Assembly: GCA_013399115.1 (NCBI GenBank)
Contig: VXAA01006474.1
Coordinates: forward strand, 1,011,759-1,075,758
DNA length: 64,000 nucleotides
Reading direction: 5' to 3'
From: Anseranas semipalmata
Lineage: Eukaryota > Chordata > Aves > Anseriformes > Anseranatidae
Of this stretch, positions 24,855-36,860 are shown one piece after another; position 1 is the stretch's first letter; each line of letters starts with the position of its first letter. A program made the position numbers and the translations under genes. Below the pieces are notes generated by a model, which saw only the letters and a list, made by a program, of their open reading frames with translations, made no database searches and was not told where the DNA came from.

Positions 24855-24931
24855 TCCACTTTGACCTCAGAAGGACTACTCTTCTGAGTAAAGTTACTCA
24901 TAGGCATTTGCAAAACAGCCTTGCATTTGCT
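24855..24931. repeat. relic of an ancient amniote dispersed repeat
   Basis: The run of words TTGACCTCAGAAGGACTACT, CTGAGTAAAGTTACTCA and GCATTTGCA is colinear with a dispersed sequence I remember as common in turtle, crocodilian and bird genomes (TTGACTTCAATGGGACTACT.. GAGTAAAGTTACTCA.. GTTTGCAGGATC). I cannot name the family. A shorter similar motif (GATTTCAATGGGACTTCAAT) lies at 35763-35782. Confidence 0.5.
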
Positions 24932-25664
24932 GTTCTGAAACAGTTTTATTCCTAATTCCACATTACAAATTATAAAAGAAAACTTAGTGAAGATCATGCA
25001 TTTTCAATGAAAATATTAAGAAAATGCTTTGTTCTTTCTTTTAAAAAATAGTTAGGTTTTATAATACATCGATAATAGATTTAATAATATATTTATATCT
25101 AGAATACATAGAAAAATATAGAATATATAGACTCTAACCATTCTGTAATTGCTAAGATTACTGAGCAAAGAATGACAGAAATCCTCAATACATTCTTTTG
25201 ACAGTAAGAAGTGAATACATGGAATAAAGCATATGATTTTCTATGTTAAATTTACCCTCACTGATGTGAGGGTAAAAATAAATAGCAAAAATGTAATTAA
25301 AAAAAAGGTGCAAGTGGGTTTTTTTGCTTCATTTGGGATGCCTAATAGAGCAGCCAGGAGGAAAAAAGTGACAGCCAAAAGAGAAAAAAAAAAAAAAAAC
25401 AAAAACACGAACAAAAAAACCTATTTCTCATATGATTGTGAACAGAATGATTTCAGAATAGAAGTTATAGAGGATGAAGGGAGAAATTGTGTGATAGACA
25501 TCCAAAAAGAAAAAAACAAATAGTAGAGATATTAAGGACAACTCCCTTCAGTCCCTGCTAAGAGAATTTGAGTATATGGACTGATCACAAACAAATTTCA
25601 AAAAGTTTTAATTACAACACACATATCTAAACTTTGCTTTCAGAGAAGATAATGACACCAGTAG

Positions 25665-25682
25665 TATGTATATATATACATA
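25665..25682. repeat. perfect 18-bp AT palindrome
   Basis: TATGTATATATATACATA equals its own reverse complement. It may just be a short TA/CA microsatellite configuration. Confidence 0.85.
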
Positions 25683-25832
25683 CATATGTTAGTGACGCAC
25701 TAGTTATTTCTCATAGTGTGCTTCTACTGCTCACCCCTTATTGCCTGTATTCAGTTGACATCTCAGTGTGAGATGCGGAAGCTAAGAGTCAGCCTCCAAA
25801 GTGGTACCTGTTCTAAAGACGTACATACAGTG

Positions 25833-25846
25833 GTTTCCTTGGCAAC
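25833..25846. promoter_or_regulatory. RFX-type X-box-like site
   Basis: GTTTCCTTGGCAAC matches the RFX consensus GTNRCC-N(0-3)-RGYAAC with one mismatch (T for R). There is no adjacent promoter to give it context. Confidence 0.25.
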
Positions 25847-26289
25847 AGACACACTCGGAAGCTCTCTCAGAAGAGCTTTTTTCTCACATATTCATTTTTT
25901 CTGCACAGAGTGTTGGTTCATATGTAGGTCCAGGCTACAAACTTTATCAATCAAACTACAGCTGCATAATTTCAACTCCAACTTTTATTCTTTCCTGCTT
26001 TCCAGCAGCTTATGATGAACATTTGCTGATGAATGGAGATGCTGGTATCTGGCAGTCCATATTGCTTTACTAGAAATATACAAATCTCTGCTGAAACTTT
26101 ACAGATCATTTACATGAACTTTTGGAGACAAAAAAAAAAAAAAAGGCTTATTCTAGTAGTGAAGAGATGCCTACATAGAAGGCACGTGGAGAATGGCCTA
26201 AATAAGAACCCCCAGATTGACCCTCCCAAACTTTTGAATTTAAAATGCATGTATATGCATGCTTAATATTCATAGCCATACTAAGACAT

Positions 26290-26445
26290 ATTATTATTAT
26301 TGGTTAGACTAAAAGTGCTTTATAATTGTTAAGTATTAGCATTCCCATTTCACAGCCATGAAGAATGATCACAAACACCTAAGTAGCATTACTTGAAACC
26401 TCCTCATTTTGGAATCAGCCTCAAATCATCAGCTTTGAATGTTGT
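26290..26445 (-). repeat. MIR-like SINE relic
   Basis: AAGTGCTTTATAATTGTTAAG, then ATTCCCATTTCACAGCCATG, matches in order the reverse complement of the MIR 3' half (GCGCTTTACAAT.. and CCCATTTTACAGATGAGG). Divergence is high and the tRNA-like head is not recognisable. Ends are approximate. Confidence 0.55.
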
Positions 26446-29400
26446 AAAGTGCTGCCTTATTATAGTAAAAATTTATAACTGACCTGCAAATCTGATATAA
26501 GCAGTTTATTTTAAACAGTGGGCTGTATACCTTGTATTAGTATTAGTACAGTAGGTAGATAGATATAATAGATAGAAGAAATGTGTTCATTATGCCCCAT
26601 TAAAAGACTACTGCCCAATTAGGTACAAGTTTGGAAGGTTACTTTTTTCTCTAGACCCCTTACAGTTCTTCTTCCAACTTAGCTTGTGCTGGATTGGTTG
26701 GACATGGTTCTGCTCCTCATTACATTTTACACAGACAAAGCAATTTCATTTTCACTGATATAATAATTGGTTTAAGAGCAAATCTAAAGGCCATTGAAGT
26801 TATTTGGTGATCTTATCAGTGTCCTCAGAGAGTGAGGAATCAGTTTACATGATACCTCTTCCCTCTGTCTTATCGCCCTAGCAGAAATAACACCTTGAGA
26901 CACTAGTGGCCTTTTCAGCTTTGAAAGGGGCTTGTTTTTATATTTCAGAACTAGAATCAGAACCTTTTCAAGTGCCTTCAGCTCTGGGCTGCTTAGCATG
27001 GCTGATGGTGCTAGCAGACCTCATCCTATGTGCGACATAGAAAACTGTACCTCCAAGGGTCTAAACCAAGACCTGTAGTATTAATGGAAAGCTTCTGGTA
27101 TTTTATCCGGCTTTGACATAGGTTTTCAACTTCTGCAGCTTCTGTTGATTCATTACACTAACCAGTATGCATATTTCTGTCAGCAAAGGTGAAAATGTAG
27201 AAAAAAAAAAAAAAAAAAAGGAATACTGTCTTCCTTATAAGTAATTGTAATGGAAAATAGCAGAATTGCAAAACTGTTGTCAAAGTAGTTGAACTTGACA
27301 TAACAAGTATTTTATAGGGCTATTCTGCTCCTATTCACTTTGTTCTGAATTCCTAGCTCTCTCTCCCTGCCTCCCTTTGTATCAATTTTTTTTTTTTTTA
27401 GAAATATTCATTATTAAGTTGTAATCCTTGCCTCCATAAAGTTTCTGCTCTGCTTTATTTTCCAGCACAATAACCGTGCTACTGTACAGTGAGGTTAAAT
27501 GTGAAGGATAGGTAACAATTTGTCAGTGTTTTAAGCAGAATTCAGGGACATTTCAAAATGTTTTTTGTGATTTGGGCTTCCAACTTTAAAATGTGATGTA
27601 TAATTGACATTTTGATACTTCGAGGCCATGGTGTATTCTCACACTTCCATGAAAAAAAAAACAACTTGCTGACACAATCAGGAAACAGATGGTGACAAAG
27701 ATCTTGTATTTAATATGCCAATCATTATGCTTTAGTTGCATATTATCATCTCATTCATGAGGCCACTATATGAAGGAATTTTGCTGTGCTTCTGCAAATC
27801 AATCAAGAAGTCTTATAATTATTATTTTTATATATATAATTCAGGTCTTTCTTATCCTTTCTATGTTTTATTATATTTGGGGTGGAGTGTTTATGCAAAT
27901 TTATTACACATGAAAAATACTTTGACAATCGTGTGGCTAGAATAGATGTCAGCAGTGAAATTTTCACTATAGATAGTTTCAATAGAGAGACCAAGAAATG
28001 ACTTGGCAACGGAAGTATCCACATTTTCCATACTCTGCTGTGGTCCTTAATCCAAAGACACTGACATAGTAAGACATTATGAGGGATGATGTCGAGTAGG
28101 AGGATAGATTCTGTACTGTGGCCTCGTATCTACTAAGACCTGGAATTCAGTCAAAATTTCTGCTCAGGAAAACCACAGATGGCAGTTTACCAATATATTT
28201 CAGTTAGAACTAGCACTGGATTTGAAATCACTGAGTATGTGAGCCAAGCATACCTCTTCTTCAGCTCAAAATAGACATTTTCTTTGGAGAGTGCCTGACT
28301 CAGAGTCCCATCATACAGGAGTGAGTTCATCCCCTCACAAACTGAGCAAGGACCCTCCTTGGGTAGCCTGAGATCCTTTGAAGATGATTTAGTCCGTTAT
28401 TGCAAGTGGTGAGAAAAGCCTGGTTCTTTCTCCTTTACTTCTGTCCTGAAATGTCCAGAGAATGCATCTTTGCTGATAAGTGCCAAACCTTCATGGTCAG
28501 GGGAAGTTTGGGTACAGTTAGCATCATTTTTTTTTTCATCTCACTCCTACTCTCTATCTGTAGGTTCCCCAGCTTCTAAAATGTATATCTTTCCATTTTA
28601 AGAAAGAAAGAAAGAATTGTGGTTCTGTGCAAAAAGAACATCACAAGCAAGAGGTCACAGCACGTAGCTTGACTACTGACAGGTGCCTTGTTACCTGGGG
28701 ATAGAACAGGCCTCTGACCTGGTTAGGTAGTTAGTTGAAAACTTACATATTCTTCTTAAAATGGATAGAAATATATACTGGCTTTTAGCTTATATACACT
28801 GAGGAGAGGAAAGTGAGAATGATCTGGTGCTGAAACTTAGAAGAGAAGCTATTTCTGGAGGAGAAAAAGCAATTGTACACCATTGTTCAATATAATTTGT
28901 GCCGTTACAGGCATAGCACATTTTAGGAGTTGTTTCCATAGCAAAATAGTCATAAGTGCAAGAAATGCGAGCCTATGTTTCTTTCATATGTGTCACATCA
29001 CAGAGTTTATGGTAGCCTTTCAGCATATCACTGTTTCTTTTGCCCTCCAATTCCCCTTTGCTAATCTCCAGCCATTTTAGACTACTTGTAATGTGCTCTG
29101 GTAGACCAGATCATCACTGACTCATCACTGGGAGTTCTGTGTCATCCTGGCTTTGCTCTCTTCCCTTCAGTGTGTGGCATTCCTCATTTAGCTTGTCCAA
29201 ACAGGTTTGTGGTTTACAAAAACAGAAATCTTTGAAGTTGCTATTCTGTGTTCCTTTTAAGTGGTTAAGAAAAATAAATAAATAAATAAAAACCAGCAAG
29301 CCCAATACAACATTGTATAACAGCAGAGCTGTTCTTAGACATAGGGTCAGATTTATTGTTTGCTTCATTACTTATCAAAGATAGTGGCTTACACACCTTG

Positions 29401-31915
29401 CACTATCTAGACAGCAGTCTCTTGGGATTTCAGAAGTCAAGGTTACATCAGCTCTTGACTTTATCCAGGCTATATGATGTACAATGTCACTGTAACAGAG
29501 CACTTCCTCTTTGTTCTGGGGGAACTTGATTCATAATGAGCCCAACTAGGGTGTACTCAGATTGTGATAAAGAGCTCTACACAGAGGCTCCTGTTTTAGA
29601 GAAACAGGTGTTGGCTTTGATTAGAGAAAAATGACATCATCTAAGGGAGAGGAGAAAGAAAGCAAAGGGAAAGGAAGGCAAAAATAGAAAAAAGTGGCAA
29701 CCAGACACAAATACATTTGCACATATAAAGCTGTTCTAATGAGAGCCAAATTGATTTGACATTCAGTGGCAGTTTGAAGCCAAAAAAAGCAAAGCAGCCT
29801 ACAAAAGGCCTAGCTCATTGTTTATGGAGTGTCATACTTCATCATCTGTGAGACCAATAACAGTGATGGGAAGACCTTTAAAAGCAGAGAGTTTGCACAG
29901 AATGGCTGCGTGGATACCGCTGATGTCAGATCCAATAGAATGATTGTGAGCTATTTCCTGAATTGAAATCATGTTTGTCAGATGAAGTAGATGCTCTCTA
30001 CAGACTATATCTTTGAGAACAGAATTTGGTATATTGTTAGAATTCTTGGCTGATTTCTTCTAGGCAGACAGAGCCATACTTATCCTATGATGAGTACCGA
30101 TCATCAAACGGCCATGAAGAAAAAAATAAAAGAGAAAAAAATTACATAACCTGCAAATGCTGCTTCCACCACATGAAAATTATTCTCCTTAAGAAAAAGT
30201 ACTTTGCATGAAATAATGTAAATTAGCGTAGGCATCCCTTTCATCATCCTTATTTTCACAGGTAACTTTGTAATTATTTTTACAAAAAAAAAACCAACAC
30301 ATTTTTTTTCCATTTTTTTAAATAGTAGACCTCTGTCATTAGTAGACTGCAGAATATATTTTGTCCATCTCTGCTTTCAGTTAGAACACCTGGTGAGGAC
30401 TGACACGTTTATTAAATGTTGGTGAATGCCAACATGAATTAAATAAGCGTTCAAAAAAAAAATGTGAGATGCTATAGCCTTCTACAGTAAAGGATATGTG
30501 TAGAAAGCAGTCTCTCTCTTCCTGCCTTCTAGCTATGAGCTCTATCTAGATATCATAATATTGATATTAAATTCTGATGTTAATATTTCTGTTTAGATTT
30601 CACTAGAAAATCTGTTTCTTTCTTGGGGGAAAATTTAGGAATTTCACCCTTCTGGGTCTCAATTCTCTAACGATTCACTGGAATACAAATAGACGGTGAT
30701 CTCAAATTAGCAAATCCTTAATCCCATTTTACATATAGTATCTTGTATGGCTTCATGACTCAAAAGGCACTGCAGGGTGACCAAACTTATAATGGATGGC
30801 ACAACCATAGACAAGAAATGGAGAGAGACAAGATACATAGAGGTAGGTGTAGGTAAATAAATGAAACATTTTCTTTCATTCACATTAACAAAACTCAGTT
30901 TAACCTTTTTTTTTTTTCTGCAAACCTTCTTTGTCTGTTTCCCATAAATAGTTGAGTCTGTGAGTTTATTAGCATGAACACCCAGCAAAATAAATAGAAC
31001 AGTAAATCAAAATGTTTAAATAGGCACAAAAAGCTAACCTTACATCTATATTAAATACTGTACTCTGTGACATATAAAGACAGTGTAAATTAGTTATGAA
31101 TTATATATGCAGATGTAATTCCTGCTGTGTTAGCTTTATGTCATAAATCATGTGATTGTGTTTCTTTTGTCATATTTAGGAGAATTATAAGCCACACTGG
31201 AATAAATTACAAATTTTGAATATTACAAAACAGGTTTCTCAATTCACTCCATGATAGTACCTAGACATTCAAGGCCATATCTGTTCTGCCCCAGACTTCC
31301 CTTCAGTTTGCAGGAGAAATAGGGTTGCTCTAAAGCCCACTGGTATAAAGTCTCACAGTGGTGGCATTTAATTCTATTGCATTCGGTATTAAAATACAGT
31401 TGGCATGGTGAGCCCTTCAACAAGTGGATTTCACTTTTCTTAGGCCATAATTGTTCTTGTGGATAACTGCATCATAGAAAAAGTAAACAGGGAATCTGTT
31501 CAGGATGATCGAAGAAATGCATTGCTACACAGTCTTGCTAAATGTAGTTAAATCATTTAAAATGTTACCTTTTAAGATTTAATGTCAAAATTATGACACC
31601 ACAGAAGTGAACGGGAGCAATTTACATTTCCCTTAGAGCTATTGTTTCACACTATCTGAAGATTCAGGCTATGTCTTTCACTGCTGAGAAACGATGTATT
31701 TTACATCAAGCAATGTAAACTTTTATAAATTAGTGAAAACAAGGAAAAGACAAATTTCATTTTAATGTAGTTAGTCAGGGTTAACCTCAGGCCCACATTT
31801 GCCATTCTATTGACTGCATGTAAAGGGATCTTTATAGTTTCTGTATGAAATTCTTCTATAAAAAAAGAGAACCAGAGTAAGTAAGCTCAACGTATAAACC
31901 TTTGCATGTATATCT

Positions 31916-31916
<1 letters not shown>
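26446..31916. other. unique DNA, no gene
   Basis: No gene is seen. It holds an A19 tract at 27201-27219, a T run near 27388-27400, an AAAG run at 28603-28615 and an AAAT run near 29270-29290. From 29700 to 30010 the sequence is less AT-biased and visually word-rich, as in conserved non-coding elements, but conservation cannot be judged here. Confidence 0.65.

Positions 31917-31917
<1 letters not shown>

Positions 31918-31981
<64 letters not shown>
31918..31981. repeat. perfect (AT)32 microsatellite
   Basis: Thirty-two uninterrupted AT dinucleotides. It is self-complementary and able to extrude as a cruciform. The Ile-Tyr repeat peptide read across it is an artefact. Confidence 0.98.
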
Positions 31982-31986
<5 letters not shown>

Positions 31987-32310
31987 CAAAGTGCAGTGAA
32001 TCCGTTATGTTAGTTACAGCCAATTTTTTTTTTCACTTATATAGTCACTGTCTGCTTTCCGTGCTATATCAACACCAAATATTTTTTGTAGAAGAAATTC
32101 ATAAATCGTCTTGAGGAGTGAATATGTCACATTTCTAGTCTGGTCGTGGACGATTCATATATCAAAAAAAATGACATTCACAAAATAGTCTTTCAGTTTG
32201 ATTTTTCCTACTAGACAACTAGGTGTCATGAAGCTGGAAACGTTTTCAACTTAGGCAGTTGCTTCAGTTATTCAAAAAGATAAAGGATATCTGATTCTGA
32301 TGTGTAATTA

Positions 32311-32338
32311 CCAGGTATGAAACAGCTGTTTCATCTGG
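32311..32338. repeat. palindrome, 13-bp arms with 2-base bulge
   Basis: The centre ATGAAACAGCTGTTTCAT (32317-32334) is a perfect 18-bp palindrome. The flanks CCAG (32311-32314) and CTGG (32335-32338) extend the pairing after a GT bulge on the left. The core also contains a CAGCTG E-box. Confidence 0.88.
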
Positions 32339-33130
32339 CAGAAAGCAGACCAAATGATTATAAGCTAAAGGTAAGCTAAGAAATGAAGATTTTAGTTTTA
32401 TTTTGTTTTCCCAACAGTGAAAGTGATTAATTCCTGGAACAAATTAACTCAGCAAGTGGTAATTTCTCCATTGCCTGTAATATCTGCACCAGGAATGGAT
32501 TTTTGTTTCCCTGAAAGACATGCTTAACTAAAACAAAACTCTCATTAAATCTGTGGGCAGAGATAAAGGTGTGGGAACTCCCCTTCTGTGATAACTTTTA
32601 CCAAGCGTGTAACTTTGCGTAGCACTTTCTTGCCGGTAGGGTTTGGATAGTCTAGATAGATGGCTTCTGCGTAGTGCCTGACACAGGTTACTTGGCTCAG
32701 AAAAATTACTTAAGATAAAATTTTATGCATTTCTGTTATACAAAGTTCTATTAGTCTGGATAACCTAGGAATTTCTCTAGTCTTAAAATTGACAAGTTCC
32801 TAGTAATATCTCTAGGACATACAAGTACACACAAGGAACACAAAGAAAATTGTGTACACAAGTCAAAATAGTCCTCCCATATATCCTGAAAGTGGTTCTT
32901 TAGATTTTTTAGCTGCTCAGCACATACAGTCTTATCTGCTGTATTGTAGTGAAAATAATTTTATTTGCATTCTTTTTAATTACAGAGCCAATAGTCTGTT
33001 TTACTTCCATATAAGTAAGTCTGACTGTATTGTATTAAATTCCATTCATCTATCATCTATCAGTTGAATTGTTTAGTAAATTCCAGCCCGCTACTCCTTC
33101 ACCAGCTCAGTAGAGTCAATAGGGCTGCAC

Positions 33131-33178
33131 GGGTTCTAACCTGTGCAGGTTCTAACCTAACAGGTTCTGCTAAACACA
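33131..33178 (+). repeat. triplicated 15-17-bp motif
   Basis: GGTTCTAACCTGTGCA, GGTTCTAACCTAACA and GGTTCTGCTAAACACA follow one another directly, starting at 33132, 33148 and 33163. The copies diverge at their 3' ends. Confidence 0.75.
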
Positions 33179-33269
33179 TACTGAAAAAAATCAGGTTAAA
33201 CAGATGTACTGAAAGCCTCATTAACATAGGTAATCTTTACAGTGGGTGGCAAAAAGACTGTAGGATTGC

Positions 33270-33325
33270 ATAAAAATAAAAAAAATAAAATAAAAAGAAA
33301 GAAAAGGAAAAGAAAGAAAAAAGCA
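33270..33325. repeat. A-rich AAAAT/AAAG simple repeat
   Basis: Imperfect AAAAT, AAAG and GGAAA units over about 55 bp. Confidence 0.85.
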
Positions 33326-36300
33326 AGGTAGTATTTATAATTAGCTAACTAAGAGATTTTAAACTGGGCTTGTTAACAAGACAGTTTAAATACAGACACT
33401 AAGATAATAGCAAGCAGTTATACACATTTTCATTGTAAACCTTCAGTGTAAAAAAAATCTCTCATCAAGGAAGTGCGACCACTGACTACAAGCTCTACTC
33501 CTGAGAGACCGGTATTTTTTAAAGACAAAAATTTCTCCTGTTTGGAAATCTTGCAAGAAGTTATTCTGAAGATAAAAGAAAGGAAGACAATAGGAGTTAT
33601 TCTGGAGGAAAACTGAAATTTTCTTCTTTGTCTTTCCTACAGCTCTGTATGCCACTTTCTTGTTACAGTGGGATGTATGGAGGCATATTTTCTAAAAGAG
33701 TTCCCAGCTAGAAAACCTGCACTTGTGCCAAACTGTTCATTTTAAAGCTGTGAGTTAGCTGACTGAGGCTAGACTTACCCATCCTTACATGAAACTGTGG
33801 GAGGCTCCAAGATGTGTCCTATATGTGATTAAACCCACCTGTTTTCTCAACAGGCTCTTTCAGATTAGTACTACCAGTCTAACCATGCAGCTGGAAATGA
33901 CTGGACATCAAAATGTGCTGCAACATCCAAAGTTTGAAGATGTGTAGTTTTGTAGAAAGTCATTTTGCAAGATGTTCATCTGAAGTCTGGTTTCAAGACG
34001 TACATAGACACAACCCATGCACTGTTACAAGCACATCAGTTTCTTGAAAGAAAATACATATACCTATGGTGTAGCACATACATCTTATTCTGTGCAGGCT
34101 TTGACTAACAGAAAGTGTTTTGCATACATATCTCCATAACTATGCTTTTAGCATGATGTTGTAAGGTGTTTAACTGCAATATAGCCACTGAATGCAGTGT
34201 ATTCTTTGTAATTCAGGGTTGAAACCCAACTTAGGTGTTCTGGAACAGCTCATGTTTCTGGAGGTGTCTGAAGTTAGATGAATGTAGCTACCTTCTGAGT
34301 AAAAAATAGGGAAATTCAGTGAAGATGTTGGGAGAGAAAAAGATTTTAATTTCAAAATTATTATTGCATGCCATCCTTTGTGTATTTCAGAATTTTTCTT
34401 GCTTTGAAAACCAAGTGTTTTTTATTTGGTGGTCACCCAGAATATGACTGTTAGAAGAAAAGGTTTGAAATCAGGCATGTCAAAACCCTTTTGGTGAGGA
34501 ATCAATACCATAGACTTTGCCCTGTATATACTAAAGAATGAATGTGCAAAGTGTAAGAATGTCTTCTGGCAAGATACCTGAACTACAATAAAACTGACAC
34601 CTACAGTAAAATGTTCTGCTAAGGGTAGGACTAGTGAGAAGAGGTATTTTATTCCTGTCCCTAACTGTGCAAAGATGAGTAGTATCCTCGGCTCTGTGAA
34701 AGCACAAAGCAGAAAACAACTCTGCACTTTTAACCGAATCTGCCTTCTTCTTGTATTTTATCAGCAGCAATAACAAATGCTGCAATTTCATAAGTGGGTT
34801 TGAGTTATTAATTTCATTACTAAACAACAACAAAAAGAAACAAATACCACCAAACTATATAAAGATAGATTGCTCTTTATGGAGCAGTTTCTGGTGCTAC
34901 TAAAACAGTGTGTTTTTACTTTACAACACCCTCCCCCAGCTTCTTTCATCTATTGCTTTATTTCAGTCACTGAAGTAAGAGGATAGGAAACAAGAGTATA
35001 TGTGGAAAGAGACTGGTTCAGCAAAATGCTGTTTTCTTATGAAGATACTATTTTATTGTGAAACTACATTTAAAAACTAAAATGGAAAATAAGACAGATA
35101 TACATAATAATAAGACTGGTAATGTCTTCAGTTTTGCAGCAGGCATTGTATAAGCAAACATACCTTTATTTTCCACATGCTGTGCTACAGTAGATGAGAA
35201 AGAAAACTGAGTGTCTTTTGGTCAACTGTGAAATGCCATTTGTAAGTGGAAGTACTTTAGGTTCACTAGGGTTTCTTGTCCCCTCTAATTCATTGCAAGT
35301 TTGTTTTTGTTTATGAAAATAGATTTGATCAGCTAATCAGAGTGTAGAGGTAGTGTTCAATCATTCAGCTATATTCGGTGGGTTTTATTCACTTTTATAC
35401 TTCATTGCATTTTCACTCTTGGAAACTCATTTACATAATCTCCGTATGGTCATTTCACAGTAACTGTATGTGACTCTCGATATGCCAGCTAATAATTACC
35501 CTAAGCTATCGGAGAATTCGTAACCGCATAGTGACTGCACAGTTATTTCTTAATATTCATACTCGAGATTGAAAGCTCTCTGACTGGTCCAATACCATGA
35601 ATTGTCAAGCTGTTTACCAACAACAAAGACTCTGCCTCTGCTTCTCAGCCCCTGCAGCTGAAGCAGAAAATGCCAGTGTTTACTTAAAGAAGGGGAGGAA
35701 AAAGCCTCTCCTTCCTCTATGCTTGATCCTGTTGCTGTAGAAGAGAATATAGTTTTTGTCATTGATTTCAATGGGACTTCAATCTGACTCACTTTCTCAT
35801 CCTTTTTATGCTCTGTTCCTCTTGCATGTCAGCAAAGTACTTTATTTACATAATAATTGACATAATACATTTCTGTAGATGAGATTCTGCTGTATTTTCC
35901 CAAGTGCTGGCTTAGTTTAGGGTCCCATAGTCTCTTATACAGAGCCATGATGTACATGTCTGTATAACTGAACATAATGTCCCTGGAAAAATAAGGAAGG
36001 AAGCAAGAATTTTCCCTTGGAACTTTGGTAGGCCAAAATCTGTAGGTATTTTTACCACAGCATTCCAACTTCCCTGGGCTTTGGCCACTACTTTCTAGCA
36101 TTACTGTGACACATGATGGCTTATTGTGAGACTGCTTCCTTTTTGTCAGAGTAGAGTTTGGATTAAATGACTATGGAAAGGGACAAAGGCAAATTATGGA
36201 AGGCAGGACTTTCCTCCCCTTCCTCCTTAGCAATTGAATTAAAAAATGCCACTGACTTTAATCACCAGCTACGGGGTATTGAATTGTACGGCATTTTAGA

Positions 36301-36559
36301 ATTTGGCAGAAGAGATGAAAAATTTCTGAATGGGGATAAAGGAAAACACAGAAAATCCTATATAAAAAATGCAGGAAAAGGGCTGTTTTCTTTGATATTT
36401 TACAGAATAAGCAGAAATAACATTTGGGTAATGATTAAATAATACTTTAAAAGTCCATTGTGCAAACAAGGAATTTCTCAGGGTTGTGTATATGTGTGCT
36501 ACTTAATTGTTTTGGATGTTTGGTTGAGATTTCTTTTCTTTTCAAAAAGAATGATGTGA

Positions 36560-36860
36560 TCTAAAAAGAGAGGACAAGCTTAGTTCAGTTATAGCTTTCA
36601 TATAATTACTACAAACTAATGCAAATTAGACTGTAGGTCTGCTCAATGTACATTTCTGTGCTTGCCAAATTATGTTTGGCAGTGTGGTCAAGCAATAACA
36701 GATGCACACTGTGCCTAGTTTTCTCGGGCTGTTCAATAATTAGGAGGGCCATGTATTATAATAAACCACATCCCCTTGGCTGAGATTTGGATGCAAATTG
36801 CACACTAATTCACTTCCAAGTTTTTTGGAAGCATACCAAAAGACATGAAAATTAGGGAAA
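36560..36860. promoter_or_regulatory. motif-dense candidate regulatory element
   Basis: The stretch holds two exact POU octamers, ATGCAAAT at 36619-36626 and 36791-36798, each followed by T, and several TAAT homeobox cores. It also holds two perfect inverted repeats: TGCCAAA/TTTGGCA at 36663-36681, with NFI-like half-sites and a 5-base spacer, and CTTCCAA/TTGGAAG at 36813-36831. This dense word content resembles vertebrate developmental enhancers. In AT-rich DNA octamers and TAAT cores are common by chance, so the call rests on clustering only. Confidence 0.3.

Larger units (their letters stand above)
24932..26289. other. unique DNA, no gene
   Basis: No gene is seen. A Lys-rich 96-codon frame at 25233 is driven by A tracts, including A18 at 25382-25399. 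An 18-bp palindrome lies at 25665-25682 and an RFX-like X-box at 25833-25846. Confidence 0.65.

Noticed and set aside
25233..25523. Lys/Arg-rich 96-codon frame resembling a nuclear protein
   Set aside because: The basic stretch is produced by A tracts, and the rest has no recognisable motif.
31902..32114. Ile-Tyr repeat peptide
   Set aside because: Translation of the (AT)32 array.
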